A stretch of 64,000 nucleotides of DNA from AP-15 sp963736715 (GTDB lineage Bacteria > Pseudomonadota > Alphaproteobacteria > ATCC43930 > CGMCC-115725): the NCBI GenBank assembly GCA_963736715.1, contig CAVTQA010000052.1, forward strand, positions 1 to 64,000. The letters are read 5' to 3'. The notes below the pieces were generated by a model, which was not told the origin of the DNA, searched no databases, and worked only from the letters and a program-made list of their open reading frames with translations. Of this stretch, positions 17,925 through 26,404 are shown one piece after another. The translations under genes and the position numbers were made by a program. How positions within the stretch are numbered: the first letter of the stretch is position 1; each line of letters starts with the position of its first letter.

Positions 17925-17950
17925 GTGACGCTTCAAGATCAAGGATTGTC

Positions 17951-18220
17951 ATGCCGACGGTGTCCTTCACCTCTGCGTTGCAACGGTTTCTTCCCGCGCC
18001 CTCGGCGGAAGTCGAAGGCAGGACGGTCGCTGCCGCGCTCGCCGAGGTGTTTGCGTCCCGCCCGGCGTTGCGCGGTTATTTGCTCGACGACCAGGGCGCG
18101 CTGCGCCGGCACGTCGCTGTCTATGTCAACGGCCAGCCGGTCCACGACCGCGTCCGGCTGACCGACCCGGTCGGTCCGCACGAAGAGATCTATGTCTTTC
18201 AAGCATTATCGGGTGGCTAA
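17951..18220 (+). CDS. MoaD/ThiS-family ubiquitin-like protein
   Basis: This is a small beta-grasp protein of 89 residues. It ends in the sequence ALSGG, so the C-terminal Gly-Gly used for adenylation and thiocarboxylate or conjugation chemistry is intact. Family features are VSFTSALQRFLP at the start, a VAAALAEVF helix, HVAVYVNGQPVHD and the VGPHEEIYVFQALSGG tail. It sits alone, away from moaE or thiG, directly upstream of a beta-propeller gene (14 bp gap) and opposite a MarR regulator. A role in molybdopterin or thiamin synthesis is therefore not implied. It may donate sulfur to, or modify, another target. Confidence 0.8.
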   Translation: MPTVSFTSALQRFLPAPSAEVEGRTVAAALAEVFASRPALRGYLLDDQGALRRHVAVYVNGQPVHDRVRLTDPVGPHEEIYVFQALSGG

Positions 18221-18233
18221 CGGAGGGGGAAGC

Positions 18234-19322
18234 ATGGCGAATCGGCTGCATGTCGGGACTCGCAAGGGTCTCTTCGAGCTGGCGCGCAACAACAGCGTCT
18301 GGGAAATTGCCGATGTTCAGTTCCTTGGCGATCCGGTCTCCGCGGTGCTGGCGGATGCCGAAGGGTCGGTCTGGGCGGCGCTCGATCTCGGCCATTTCGG
18401 AGCCAAGCTGTGGCGCCGCGACCGCGCCGGCGCATGGCGCGAACTGGCGGTCCCGACGTTCCCGCCGAAGCCGGAAGACGCCGGTGACGATCCGCATCCC
18501 TGGTCGCTCGGCAAGATCTGGGTGCTCGAATTGGGCGGCGCGCCGGGACGCCTGTGGGCCGGAACGATGCCCGGCGGGCTCTTCCGCTCCGAGGACGGCG
18601 GCGCGGCCTGGTCGCTGAACGAGGCGCTGTGGCACATGCCCGAGCGCCGGCAGTGGGCGGGCGTCGCCGGCGGCGAGCAGCCCGGCATCAACTCGGTGCT
18701 GATCGATCCGGGAAATCCCTCCGACATCCGCATCGGCGTGTCGACTGCGGGCGTATGGGCGAGCACCGACGCGGGGGCCTCGTGGCGCCTGATCAACCGC
18801 GGCATGTATGCCGAGTACATGCCGCCGGAGCAGCGCGACAATCCGATCGTTCAGGACGTCCACCGGCTGGCGCGCTGCGCCGCGCACCCCGAGATTGTGT
18901 GGTGCCAGCACCACAACGGAGTCTTCCGCTCGCAGGATGCCGGAGCGACGTGGCGCGAAGTGACGGCGATCCGTCCGTCGAAGTTCGGCTTTGCGGTCGC
19001 CGCGCATCCCATCGATCCGGACACCGCCTGGTTCATCCCCGCGGTCAAGGACGAGCGGCGCATTCCGGTGGACGGCAAGGTCGTAGTCGCCCGCACCCGC
19101 GACGGCGGCCGCAGCTTCGAAGTGCTGACGCAGGGCCTGCCGCAGCATCACGCCTATGATTTGGTCTGGCGCCACGGCCTGGCGGTCGACGAAAGCGGCG
19201 AGCGGCTTGCCTTCGGCTCGACCAGCGGCGGATTGTGGATCTCGGAGGACGGCGGCGATTCGTGGGCGATGCCGGAGGCGCGGCTGCCGCCGATCGCGGT
19301 CGTGCGCTTCGCGCCGGTGTGA
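18234..19322 (+). CDS. BNR/sialidase-like beta-propeller protein
   Basis: This is a 362-residue repeat protein of the exo-alpha-sialidase/VPS10-like superfamily. The start ATG 18234 has GGAGGGGG 5 bases upstream; the frame is open from 18192. Asp-box type repeats recur: FRSEDGGAAWS, WASTDAGASWR, FRSQDAGATWRE, ARTRDGGRSFE and WISEDGGDSWA, giving a predicted 6-7 bladed propeller. No signal peptide is visible, so it is probably cytoplasmic, which argues against a secreted sialidase. The catalytic Arg triad of sialidases is not evident. It forms a tight pair with the MoaD-like gene, suggesting a shared, still unknown function. Confidence 0.8.
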   Translation: MANRLHVGTRKGLFELARNNSVWEIADVQFLGDPVSAVLADAEGSVWAALDLGHFGAKLWRRDRAGAWRELAVPTFPPKPEDAGDDPHPWSLGKIWVLELGGAPGRLWAGTMPGGLFRSEDGGAAWSLNEALWHMPERRQWAGVAGGEQPGINSVLIDPGNPSDIRIGVSTAGVWASTDAGASWRLINRGMYAEYMPPEQRDNPIVQDVHRLARCAAHPEIVWCQHHNGVFRSQDAGATWREVTAIRPSKFGFAVAAHPIDPDTAWFIPAVKDERRIPVDGKVVVARTRDGGRSFEVLTQGLPQHHAYDLVWRHGLAVDESGERLAFGSTSGGLWISEDGGDSWAMPEARLPPIAVVRFAPV

Positions 19323-19368
19323 CACTGGAAGATCGGTCTCGATCGCGTGCAGGCGTGTTGGAGGCAGG

Positions 19369-19464
19369 CCCTCACCCACCCATCGCTGGCGCGATGGTTC
19401 CCCCTCTCCCGCATTGCGGGAGAGGGTGCCGACCGCGGATCAAAGTCGAGGGTGCGGGTGAGGG
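19369..19464. repeat. Intergenic nested palindrome (REP/MITE-like)
   Basis: An 11-bp stem, CCCTCTCCCGC-att-GCGGGAGAGGG (19402-19426), is nested inside a wider inverted pair (CCCTCACCCACC at 19369-19380 against GGGTGCGGGTGAGGG at 19450-19464). It lies just after the beta-propeller stop and may also terminate transcription. The rest of the gap to 19690 has no gene except a short stretch near 19538-19570. In a minus-strand frame that stretch reads LFSLQKTAKTARS, a likely remnant of a second DUF5681 N-terminus. Confidence 0.65.
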
Positions 19465-19690
19465 TCTCGGCAGGCCGGATGGCTGACACCGCAGAGCGGG
19501 CCGCGGTTTCGCTGCGCCGAGCCCACGCTCGCTCCTAGCTGTTTTTGCTGTTTTTTGCAGCGAAAATAGAGCGATCGGCTTCGCTCCGCCGCGGAAATCC
19601 TGGGTTGGAGTGCCGCGACGGGGCGCAGTAACAGCGGCAATTCCGCTGTCGGTTTGCTGTCTTCCGCTGTATCGGGAGTGTGGCTCAAGC

Positions 19691-20194
19691 TCAGGTCCTT
19701 AGCGGGCCGTATACCCATAAGGATCCGCGACGGTTTGCTGCCTGCGCCTCCTCCACTTGCCGCAAGCGATTATCGAAATCGCTCGCGTCGATTGCCCGCA
19801 GAAAGCTTTCGATCATCTGCGACAGCGCGAACCCCTCGCCGGGGGTGATGCCGCCGCGCCCGACCGCGTCGGCGACCGCCTTTATCGCGCCAAGGATGTC
19901 GGCCGCGCTGTCGATCGGCGGCAGAGACAGCTCGACCGAGCGGTCGCGGCGCGGCGCGACGGTGCGGTCGAGACAGAGCCGCAATGCCGTCGGATCGCCG
20001 GCAAGGGCGAGTTCGACCGCCTTGCGGCTCAGCGCCGTGGCTTCGCCATCGAGCAACAGCTGCGCCGCCCGAGTAGACCGGTTGATCGAGCCGCGAGGCC
20101 GGCCGCCGGGATTTCCGGACTGCCCTTTCGCAAACGGTCGACCTCGAACCCTTTTAGCTGTCGTTGCTGTTTTCTGCAGCGAAATATCAGTCAT
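19691..20194 (-). CDS. DUF5681 domain-containing protein
   Basis: This 167-residue protein begins at ATG 20194, preceded by GAGGTGGAG; the open frame extends upstream to 20320 without conserved sequence. It carries the DUF5681 signature GRPFAKGQSGNPGGRPRGSI near the N-terminus, followed by a helical region (DGEATALSRKAVELALAGDP, LRLCLDRTVAPRRDR). The function is unknown. The family is common near phage or mobile DNA in alphaproteobacteria and may act with terminase or conjugation genes, none of which are present here. It marks the left side of the accessory island. Confidence 0.8.
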   Translation of the reverse strand: MTDISLQKTATTAKRVRGRPFAKGQSGNPGGRPRGSINRSTRAAQLLLDGEATALSRKAVELALAGDPTALRLCLDRTVAPRRDRSVELSLPPIDSAADILGAIKAVADAVGRGGITPGEGFALSQMIESFLRAIDASDFDNRLRQVEEAQAANRRGSLWVYGPLRT

Positions 20195-20496
20195 CGCTCC
20201 ACCTCGATCGGTCATCTTGACGCCCGCCGCCGGATGCCCTCTGGAGACGGATACCATGTGATTATGGCAATTTTGTTGTTGCTGCATGAGGCTCCGAAGG
20301 ACGAGCCGGCGCAGCAGCATGACGCAGCAAACGGTTTCTCGAACCGCTCGGATGGGCGCCCCGTGAGCGGGGTGCAGCCCAATAGTTTTCGTCGTCGGTG
20401 CCGGGCGGCCGAAAAAGTCTCCATCGTTAGCGGAAGGACTTGTTCTTTACCTGAAAAAATGCGGCCCTGAAAAAATGCGGCGTTGACGATAGTTGC

Positions 20497-21399
20497 CTAA
20501 CCGTCATTCGATATTTTGCCATCCGGATAAAATAGAATTCTCTTCCAATGTGGTGGCATCCCGTGCCAGGCGGGAGGCACATCGACACGATAAAATAGCT
20601 TCCAATCCTTAGTGCGGTCGAATGTATTTGTAGGGTTCACGATTTCCTCGAAGGCGTGTTGATGGCGCATCACACCTTCTGGAAAGATAGGATGCAACTC
20701 GAAACTCAGGTGAGATAAATAATATTTTACCGATACGATGTTGGAGCTGTCTTGTAAAAAATCTGCCGCCGCCTTTTGCATCAAGGGGCGGAAATGTGGT
20801 TCCGTTAGCCAATGTTGTGGAACCTTCACAAACGCGATACCGGGCCGATCATTAGGTAACTGAGCGCGAGCACGCTCTGAGAGAGTCGAAGACTTTTCGG
20901 GCATCAAATATGCTGGACTCAACCTTGCATTTAGCTTTCGGTGCAGGCAACCGTTCCGTCGGGAAAAGTAATCTCTACATCGTAGTCAGCGCGTTTCCTG
21001 CCAATAGACGTCACATAGGAAAATGGTACTTCGTACGTATATAATAGACGCCCCAAGTCAAGCTCGGCGTAGGTTCCTTCGAGGTTGCCACGCTTAAGTT
21101 GCCTTACGCATTCATCGAATCCCAGCGTCCACTGTAAGTTAATAAGAAGCTCAGCCAAATCTATCACACGATACAGTGTAATTTCTCTCCGTTGCGGAGT
21201 CGATTCGTCGATTGCAAGAAAGCTACGGCGACGGGCATTCGGAACAATATATTCATTGGCCCATCGATTTGTGAGAAAGGCGCGGACTACGGAATTAGCC
21301 AGCCCAGAGACTCCATAACTTTGTTGCCGCGCGCATTCTCAGGTAGGCGGGCGACCATTTCCTTGAGCGTTTCATCACTGATACGGGTAACAGCCATTT
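20497..21399 (-). pseudogene. Broken hypothetical protein with PD-(D/E)XK-like core
   Basis: Four minus-strand pieces join into one protein of about 300 aa. They run from ATG 21399 (MAVTRISDETLKEMVARLPE) through ANSVVRAFLTNRWANEYIVP and DLAELLINLQWTLGFDECVR, then ADYDVEITFPDG…TESKCK, to FVKVPQHWLTEPHFRPLMQK, ending HWKRILFYPDGKISNDG. Frameshifts lie near 21290, 20935 and 20880. The middle has an Asp (DYDVEI) followed about 15 residues later by E-x-K inside TESKCK, the spacing of PD-(D/E)XK nucleases, so it may have been a nuclease or restriction-like enzyme. No family name is recognised. The base composition is lower in GC than the flanks, which suggests transfer. Confidence 0.6.
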
Positions 21400-21509
21400 C
21401 TAGAATTGTCTGCCGTCCGGGCTTGCTACCATAGCAAAGTCCGGCCGCCTTGGATCATTCGCTTCGTGAGTTGGGCATAAGGATTCCGTGACGAGCACGG
21501 CAGCAAGCT

Positions 21510-21530
21510 AGCCTGGCTCGAAACCAGGCT
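21510..21530 (+). terminator. Hairpin upstream of the recombinase gene
   Basis: AGCCTGG-ctcgaaa-CCAGGCT forms a perfect 7-bp stem followed by GCCCTTT. It may terminate leftward or rightward transcripts, or be part of a recombinase site, since it lies 75 bp before the serine recombinase start. I considered a tRNA, but no cloverleaf could be drawn. Confidence 0.4.
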
Positions 21531-21605
21531 GCCCTTTCATAATTTAAGATCTTCGGTTCAAAACCAAGGCCCTGATCCAATTGCGCTTTTTGACGCACAT
21601 TTCTG

Positions 21606-22160
21606 ATGCACGATGCGGGCGTGATTTACGGCTATACCCGCGTCTCGACCGACGCTCAAGACCTGACCAACGAGCTTGCCCAACTGAAGCCGGCCGGTTG
21701 CGAAAAGGTATTCCGAGAGAAGATCACCGGCACCACCGCCGATCGGCCGCAGCTTCAAAAGCTGATGAAGGCCGTCGCACCCGGCGACGTTGTTATCACC
21801 CCGGCGGTTGACCGCCTCTCGCGCGACGCAACCGATCTTCTGGTCATCGCCCGCGACATGCAGCGCGCCGGCGCGGGCCTCCGCTCCATTGCAGAGCCGG
21901 TTGTCGATACCACGTCCGATTTTGCCGAGCTTGTCCTTGCCGTGCTTGGCGTTGCCGCGAACCTCGAACGCCGACGCATCGCCGAGCGCACCGCTCGCGG
22001 CCGAGCCGACACCAAAGCCAAAGGCGTCAAATTCGGCCGTAAGCCCACCCTTACCCCACAACAGCAGCAAGAGGCCCGGAAGCGGCTCGCAGAAGGCGAG
22101 ACACAGCGCAGCGTCGCGCGCAGCTACAACGTCAGTCAGGCGACGATTTCTCGCTTATAA
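21606..22160 (+). CDS. Serine recombinase (resolvase/invertase type)
   Basis: This is a small serine site-specific recombinase of 184 residues. The catalytic domain begins IYGYTRVSTDAQDLTNELAQ with the nucleophilic Ser in RVSTD. It continues with the REKITGTTADRPQL segment, VVITPAVDRLSRDATDLL with the conserved DRLSR Arg, LERRRIAERTARGRADTKAK along helix E, and a C-terminal helix-turn-helix (LAEGETQRSVARSYNVSQAT). All key residues are present, so it should be active. It probably drove inversion or integration of the surrounding island. It is a different lineage from the broken recombinase at 43.8 kb. Confidence 0.9.
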   Translation: MHDAGVIYGYTRVSTDAQDLTNELAQLKPAGCEKVFREKITGTTADRPQLQKLMKAVAPGDVVITPAVDRLSRDATDLLVIARDMQRAGAGLRSIAEPVVDTTSDFAELVLAVLGVAANLERRRIAERTARGRADTKAKGVKFGRKPTLTPQQQQEARKRLAEGETQRSVARSYNVSQATISRL

Positions 22161-22169
22161 AATAACCAA

Positions 22170-22896
22170 ATGAAAATCGAAAAGTCGCAGGGAGTCACAC
22201 CTACCGAGAACTCTGCTATCCCGGCTCTGTGACAGAACATTTCTTAAACTATGGTCCTACTCCAACCCGATAAAGTCGGACGGCAAGGAGCTTTGCGACT
22301 TAATAGCTGTTTTTGAAGATCAGGTGTTTTTGTTCTTCGACCGGGAAAGCCGACAATTCCACCGGAACTCGGATGTGTTTCTCACTTGGGAAAGGTGGAA
22401 AAGGAACGTTGTTTACAGGCAGATCGCTACGGCACGCGGCGCTCAGCGATATCTCTCAGACCCAAAAAACCCCGTCTTTCTGGATCAAGAACGGACAGTG
22501 CCGTTGCCCGTCAGCCTTCGCGCCAATCCCCGGTTTCACAAAATCGTCGTCGCGCACGGCGCGGCACAAGCCTGTCGGCAATTTTCCCATGAGAACGTGG
22601 CCGGGAGCCTAGGGATCTGGTACGGCGACAAGCAAGACGATATTTCATGGCCGTTTTTGGTTCAGCTACCGAAGGACGACCCCGTACATTTATTTGATAG
22701 TGAAAACGTCGCGGTAATACTAGGGGAACTCGATACTATCGCCGATTTTGGAGAGTATTTATCGGCTAAAGAAGACACGATAAACAGTTTGCAGGTGCTT
22801 TCGTATTGCGGAGAAGAAGACCTGCTTGCGCATTACCTCATCAATTTTAATGAACGAACGAAGCATGCTTGTCCGGTTGACACCCAAGAGCACTAG
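22170..22896 (+). pseudogene. Conserved hypothetical protein, N-terminal frameshift
   Basis: The gene starts at ATG 22170, 7 bp after the recombinase stop, with MKIEKSQGVTPTE. One extra base near 22208 then breaks the frame. The rest reads in frame 1 as LLSRLCDRTFLKLWSYSNPI, GKELCDLIAVFEDQVFLFFD and so on to NERTKHACPVDTQEH. The KELCDLI…VFLFFD strand pair resembles the E/D-bearing core of restriction-endonuclease-like folds, though the final Lys is not clear. The remainder (LGIWYGDKQDDISWPFLVQL, LSAKEDTINSLQVL) is unfamiliar. It probably belonged to the recombinase's cargo. No function is assigned. Confidence 0.55.
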
Positions 22897-22927
22897 ATTT
22901 GGTGATCGATTTTGTCGGTACCCTAGC

Positions 22928-23966
22928 TCACTGGACGCTCGCCAGGCTTTCGCCGTTGCATTTTGGATGTTGCCATGAACCGGTGTACAGCCCGTCATAC
23001 GTCGGGGCCACCGCCTGCCCGCTGATCCCCAGCAATGAGCGGAACGCATTGAACGGGTAAAAACGGCGATTGAACCGGAACGTGAACTCGTTGAGATAGG
23101 CTTGAAGGTGCTGCGGGCTAACGCCGTGGTGGCAACCTCGCAGCCAGCTTTTCAGATTACTGAAGATCAAATGGGAGATCGGCAGAAAGTCCTCGGCCAC
23201 GCTGGGATCACCTTGCGCCGCGACCGGCAGATGCCGATAGCCGCGATCGGGCAACGTCGCATAGCCGCCCCAGGCGTCGGTCACCACCACGGCTCCGGGC
23301 TCGACCGCCGCCTCGACAAAGCCGCACAGCGATCTTGCGAACGATCCGGCACAACTTCCATCCGAATAGGCCGGCATATCGGCCGTTGCGGCGCGGCACG
23401 CCTTTGACGTTCTCGGGCTTGCGCGGGCGGACTTCGACAGCCGCGATAACGAGGCTTTGATTATGGACGCCGCGGCCCTCGCCGCGCGTCCTGCCGCCGA
23501 CCCCACATTTCGTTGATCTCGACATGATCCGCGGCTGGCACCGATGCGGTCGCGACCGGGTCGGACCATGCCGGCGCGGAGTTTGTGGAGGATCTGGAAC
23601 GCCGTCTCGTAGCGGTTCAAGCAAGCTGGCGCTGGAATTGGACGGCCGAGATGCCTGGCGTATGGCTCGAAACCAGGTAGGCGGCCAGAACCAAATCGAC
23701 AGCGGCGTGCGGGTCCGCTCCATGACCGTGCAGCCGTCAGCGCATTATCCGCTGACATTTGCGGCACCGCAGAACCTGCGGCCGGTTGGCGAAGCGGTCA
23801 GGTTAGCTGGCTTCGCCGCACCATCCGCAGACGAACCGTCGCGCCATCGGATGGCTTCAAGGTAAGCAGCACAAGCCGTGTCGTAGGAAACAGGCGTTGG
23901 AACTCGGCAGTGAAGCCGGAAAGGGCAGATCCGCGCTGGGCAAGACAACGGCGGGCATGGCGGCAT
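22928..23966 (-). pseudogene. IS1595-family transposase remnant
   Basis: This is a DDE transposase of the IS1595 group broken by several frameshifts. The N-terminal zinc ribbon can be pieced together near 23800-23860 (FVCGWCGEAS in one frame, LRCRKCQ in another). The last 130 residues are intact and diagnostic: VVVTDAWGGYATLPDRGYRH, HLIFSNLKSWLRGCHHGVSP, HLQAYLNEFTFRFNRRFYPF and a terminal segment. The total span of about 1.0 kb matches the family. I could not identify convincing terminal repeats. It is not expected to transpose. Confidence 0.75.
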
Positions 23967-23997
23967 CTCGTTTCCGCCGCTAAACTGCCCGAATGGT

Positions 23998-24796
23998 ATG
24001 CTTGGGTGTCAACCGGATAAGCATGGAACGAAGCGGCATTTCATTCGTGCCCGAAACAAAGCATATGATCTTATCACTATCTGCGAGGGAGAATGGAGGA
24101 GTTTTGCCGCATCCGGTGCCTATAGACGCAGAAGGGACGCTAACAAACGTTCGTATCTGTGGGACGAAATAATACAACGGACATGCCAGAACACGCTCGA
24201 TGGTACATTAGTGACTAATGCAAATATCTTTGAGGGGCGGAGCGCGGTTCATGAAATGGCAAAAGAGCCGCGAATGCGCGAAGGGCTTTGTCCGACAATA
24301 TAGCCGGGCAATTCGGGAGTTCCCCGAAAACATGGACGGCAACGTCCGTTCGGTTTCGTTCCTAAGTTCATATTATCAAGATCGAGGCTATGTGTTTTTC
24401 ACAACTACGGGCCACGGATATCGTGGATTACGGAACGAGTACCGGCCGAAGCGACGAGCAATGTTGACCATAGCGTGCGGCGTCGCAAAAAACAAATTTC
24501 CCCACCTTAAAAAAGTGATCGGCATAGCCATCGATGCGCCCAAATTCACCGACAGGAATTCCGAAGATTTCCTGATGATCGATACCGAGAACTGGACGGA
24601 TGAAGAAGCCGCTTTTTACAATCAGCAGAACAAGGCATGTAAGTTTTTCGAAACGCCGCAACTACGTCGCCATGATACGCGGATCAGAGAATTTCCGGAG
24701 GCGGAGCCGCCGCTCCGAGAGCGAAAATTCAGGCGCAACGACAGGTGCCCATGCGGCTCCGGATTGAAGTACAAAAGGTGCCACGGCAGACGGTGA
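23998..24796 (+). pseudogene. SEC-C motif protein, frameshifted
   Basis: Two plus-strand frames join into a protein of about 260 aa. The first (23998-about 24290) carries FIRARNKAYDLITICEGEWR, RDANKRSYLWDEIIQRTCQN and ANIFEGRSAVHEMAKEPR. The second (about 24270-24796) carries GFVRQYSRAIREFPENMDGN, VRSVSFLSSYYQDRGYVFF and the C-terminal SEC-C zinc motif RNDRCPCGSGLKYKRCHGRR with C-x-C-x8-C-H ligands. One frameshift near 24285 separates them. SEC-C tails occur on SecA and on many nuclease-like or defence-associated proteins. The upstream domain is not one I can name. Confidence 0.65.
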
Positions 24797-25040
24797 ATTT
24801 TGCGACGGCACACAGCAATTTTCCAGAACTCGCCGTTACGCGACTTTTTGTAGGCCCTATGGATTTCCCTGTGGCGGATCGGCGCGGCAGTGGTGCAGGT
24901 GACCGCTCCGGCCGGATCCTGCCGAGGATCCTCTTCAAAAGCCTAATCCGGGCTAAAAGGGGATAGCGATCATCGTTGATGGTGTCGCTCAGCAACCGCG
25001 CGAGAGCGGCGTCTTCTTCATCGGTAAGGTCGCGCCTCAT
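24729..25040 (-). CDS. Short conserved hypothetical protein
   Basis: A small frame begins with RRDLTDEEDAALARLLSDTI and continues DRYPLLARIRLLKRILGRIR and PAPLPRR. This is a pattern I associate with short orphan proteins common beside insertion sequences in alphaproteobacteria, usually about 70 aa. Here the frame runs past the expected end into unrelated sequence to 24729. A second copy with a frameshift lies in the duplicated segment at 45.2-45.4 kb. Coding status is uncertain. Confidence 0.4.
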   Translation of the reverse strand: MRRDLTDEEDAALARLLSDTINDDRYPLLARIRLLKRILGRIRPERSPAPLPRRSATGKSIGPTKSRVTASSGKLLCAVAKFTVCRGTFCTSIRSRMGTCRCA

Positions 25041-25511
25041 GCCGCGGAGATGAGGCTTTAACCAATTCTGGCGAGGCCGGATAGGCAATGCAGGAATTCA
25101 GCCTGCGCCGGTTATACAATCAGCCGATCGCCACCCTGGGGACGAGATGAACGATGACCCGATGGCGGACGCGAATTCGATGCCATCGAGCTAGTGGTAT
25201 CAACCAAACGGAGGACTCTGGCTGCCTTTTTCTAGTCGCCCCCGCGAAAGCGGAGGCCCAGGACCACAGGCGCCCGTGCCAGCGTCCCTGGATGCCCGCT
25301 TTCGCGGGCATGACGGTGAGGTGGGTGAATGCCGAACGTTAGAAGCCTACCATTAGAGCGTACGAGGGTGATTTCGTCGGCCGAAGATACGGCGCAATTG
25401 GTCGCGGTCGTGACGGGGGCGAGCTCCGGGATCGGGCTGCACACCGCGCTCGGTCTCGCGCGCGCCGGGATGCGGGTCGTGATGACCGGCCGCGACCGCG
25501 CGCGGATCGAG
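24844..25511 (+). repeat. 665-bp direct repeat, copy A
   Basis: This segment is about 90 percent identical by eye, in the same orientation, to 45182-45846. It starts at TTTTGTAGGCCCTATGG and stops abruptly inside the N-terminal codons of an SDR gene, after GCGCGGATCGAG. It contains the short orphan gene, the 80-bp palindromic repeat and the first 48 or so codons of the SDR. Copy B keeps the whole SDR gene, so copy A is the truncated one. Confidence 0.85.
25235..25314. repeat. 80-bp interspersed palindromic element, copy 1
   Basis: The two ends form an inverted pair, GTCGCCCCCGCGAAAGCGG at the left and CCCGCTTTCGCGGGCATGAC at the right, around a variable centre. Each arm is itself a dyad (CCCGCGAAAGCGG). 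Two more copies lie at 45572-45651 and 56324-56403. This is a common alphaproteobacterial interspersed element type. Confidence 0.8.
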
Positions 25512-25526
25512 GCAAGCGGTCGCTGA
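25368..25526 (+). pseudogene. Truncated SDR oxidoreductase fragment
   Basis: The first 48 or so codons of a short-chain dehydrogenase are present (VAVVTGASSGIGLHTALGLA, MRVVMTGRDRARIEAS) and then the frame hits foreign sequence and stops at 25526. The full-length equivalent is at 45698-46558. The Rossmann TGASSGIG motif is intact but no catalytic Tyr-Lys remains. It is a by-product of the direct duplication. Confidence 0.85.
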
Positions 25527-25568
25527 TGATCAGGGCGGCGTCAGAAACGGCCCATTCCAGATAGAGAG

Positions 25569-26308
25569 CTATGCCCGGGCCGGCGTGTGCTTTGCCAGGA
25601 ATTCCTTCGACCCGCGCCTTCGCCGCGGTCAGCGCCTCTCCGGCTTTCCACTCCGGGATGAATTCGCAGTTCGGGAGCAGCTTCGAGAGCTCCTCGGAGA
25701 TCGGGTACGGGTGCGCCTCGTCGTTGCCGGCGAGTACGAGACATGGGGTGCGGACCGTCTTCGCGAAGTCGCGGTCGACGCAGTAGACGAAACCGGCGGC
25801 GTAGAGGTTCCGGCAAAACGCATCGAGCACTTGCGGGGTGGCCTCCGGATGGTCCTTGAGGGTTTCCGCCCAGCCGTTGAACCGGGCGGGGCGGCCGGGC
25901 GCCATCGGGCCGACGCGGCCGATCGGCTGCGCCAGCACGGCGCTCTGGACGCGCTCGGGCTGATTCTTGATGCAGGTTCAGGATGAACGACCCGCCGATG
26001 CACTGGCCGTAGAGATGGCAGCGGTCGATGCGAAGGTGGTCGAGGAGGGCGATGTGATCGGCGGTGTAGCTGTCCCAGCCGTCCTGCGCGCTGATCGGGG
26101 CGCGCGACCGGCCGCCGGCGTTGCGCTGGTCCATCGCGATCACACGGAACTTGTCGGCGAACTCGGTCGTCGGGTTGATCGGCGCCGAGGGCTGGCTCCA
26201 AACCTCGATCACTGACTGCAGCCCCGCCGGCGCGAAGGTCAGGATCGGGAAACCCTGGCCGAACTCCTCGTAATAGATGTGGGCGCCGTCGTGTTCAAAG
26301 CTCGGCAT
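25569..26308 (-). pseudogene. Alpha/beta hydrolase, two frameshifts
   Basis: The first frame begins PSFEHDGAHIYYEEFGQGFP, with ILTFAPAGLQS in place of the usual HGG, and reaches the nucleophile elbow GQCIGGSFILNL, where the strict G-x-S-x-G is replaced by G-Q-C-I-G, giving a Cys nucleophile position. A frameshift near 25970 moves to AVLAQPIGRVGPMAPGRPAR through TPCLVLAGNDEAHPYPISEE, and another near 25608 restores the end EFLAKHTPARA with TAG at 25569. The joined protein is about 246 aa, normal for the family. The 3' end abuts the truncated SDR, so this gene lies just inside the segment between the direct repeats. The substrate is unknown. Confidence 0.7.
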
Positions 26309-26404
26309 GTCGGTGTCCTTTTGTGATGCGGAGAATGCGTCGAGTGACGGAATGCTAATCGATCTCGCCCGGGACCAAAAGGGTTCGGGCGCGTACGACG
26401 CTGA

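Noticed and set aside
21500..21600. Possible tRNA or attachment site before the recombinase
   Set aside because: A GGTTCAAAACC-like stretch is present, but no cloverleaf with acceptor and anticodon stems could be drawn.
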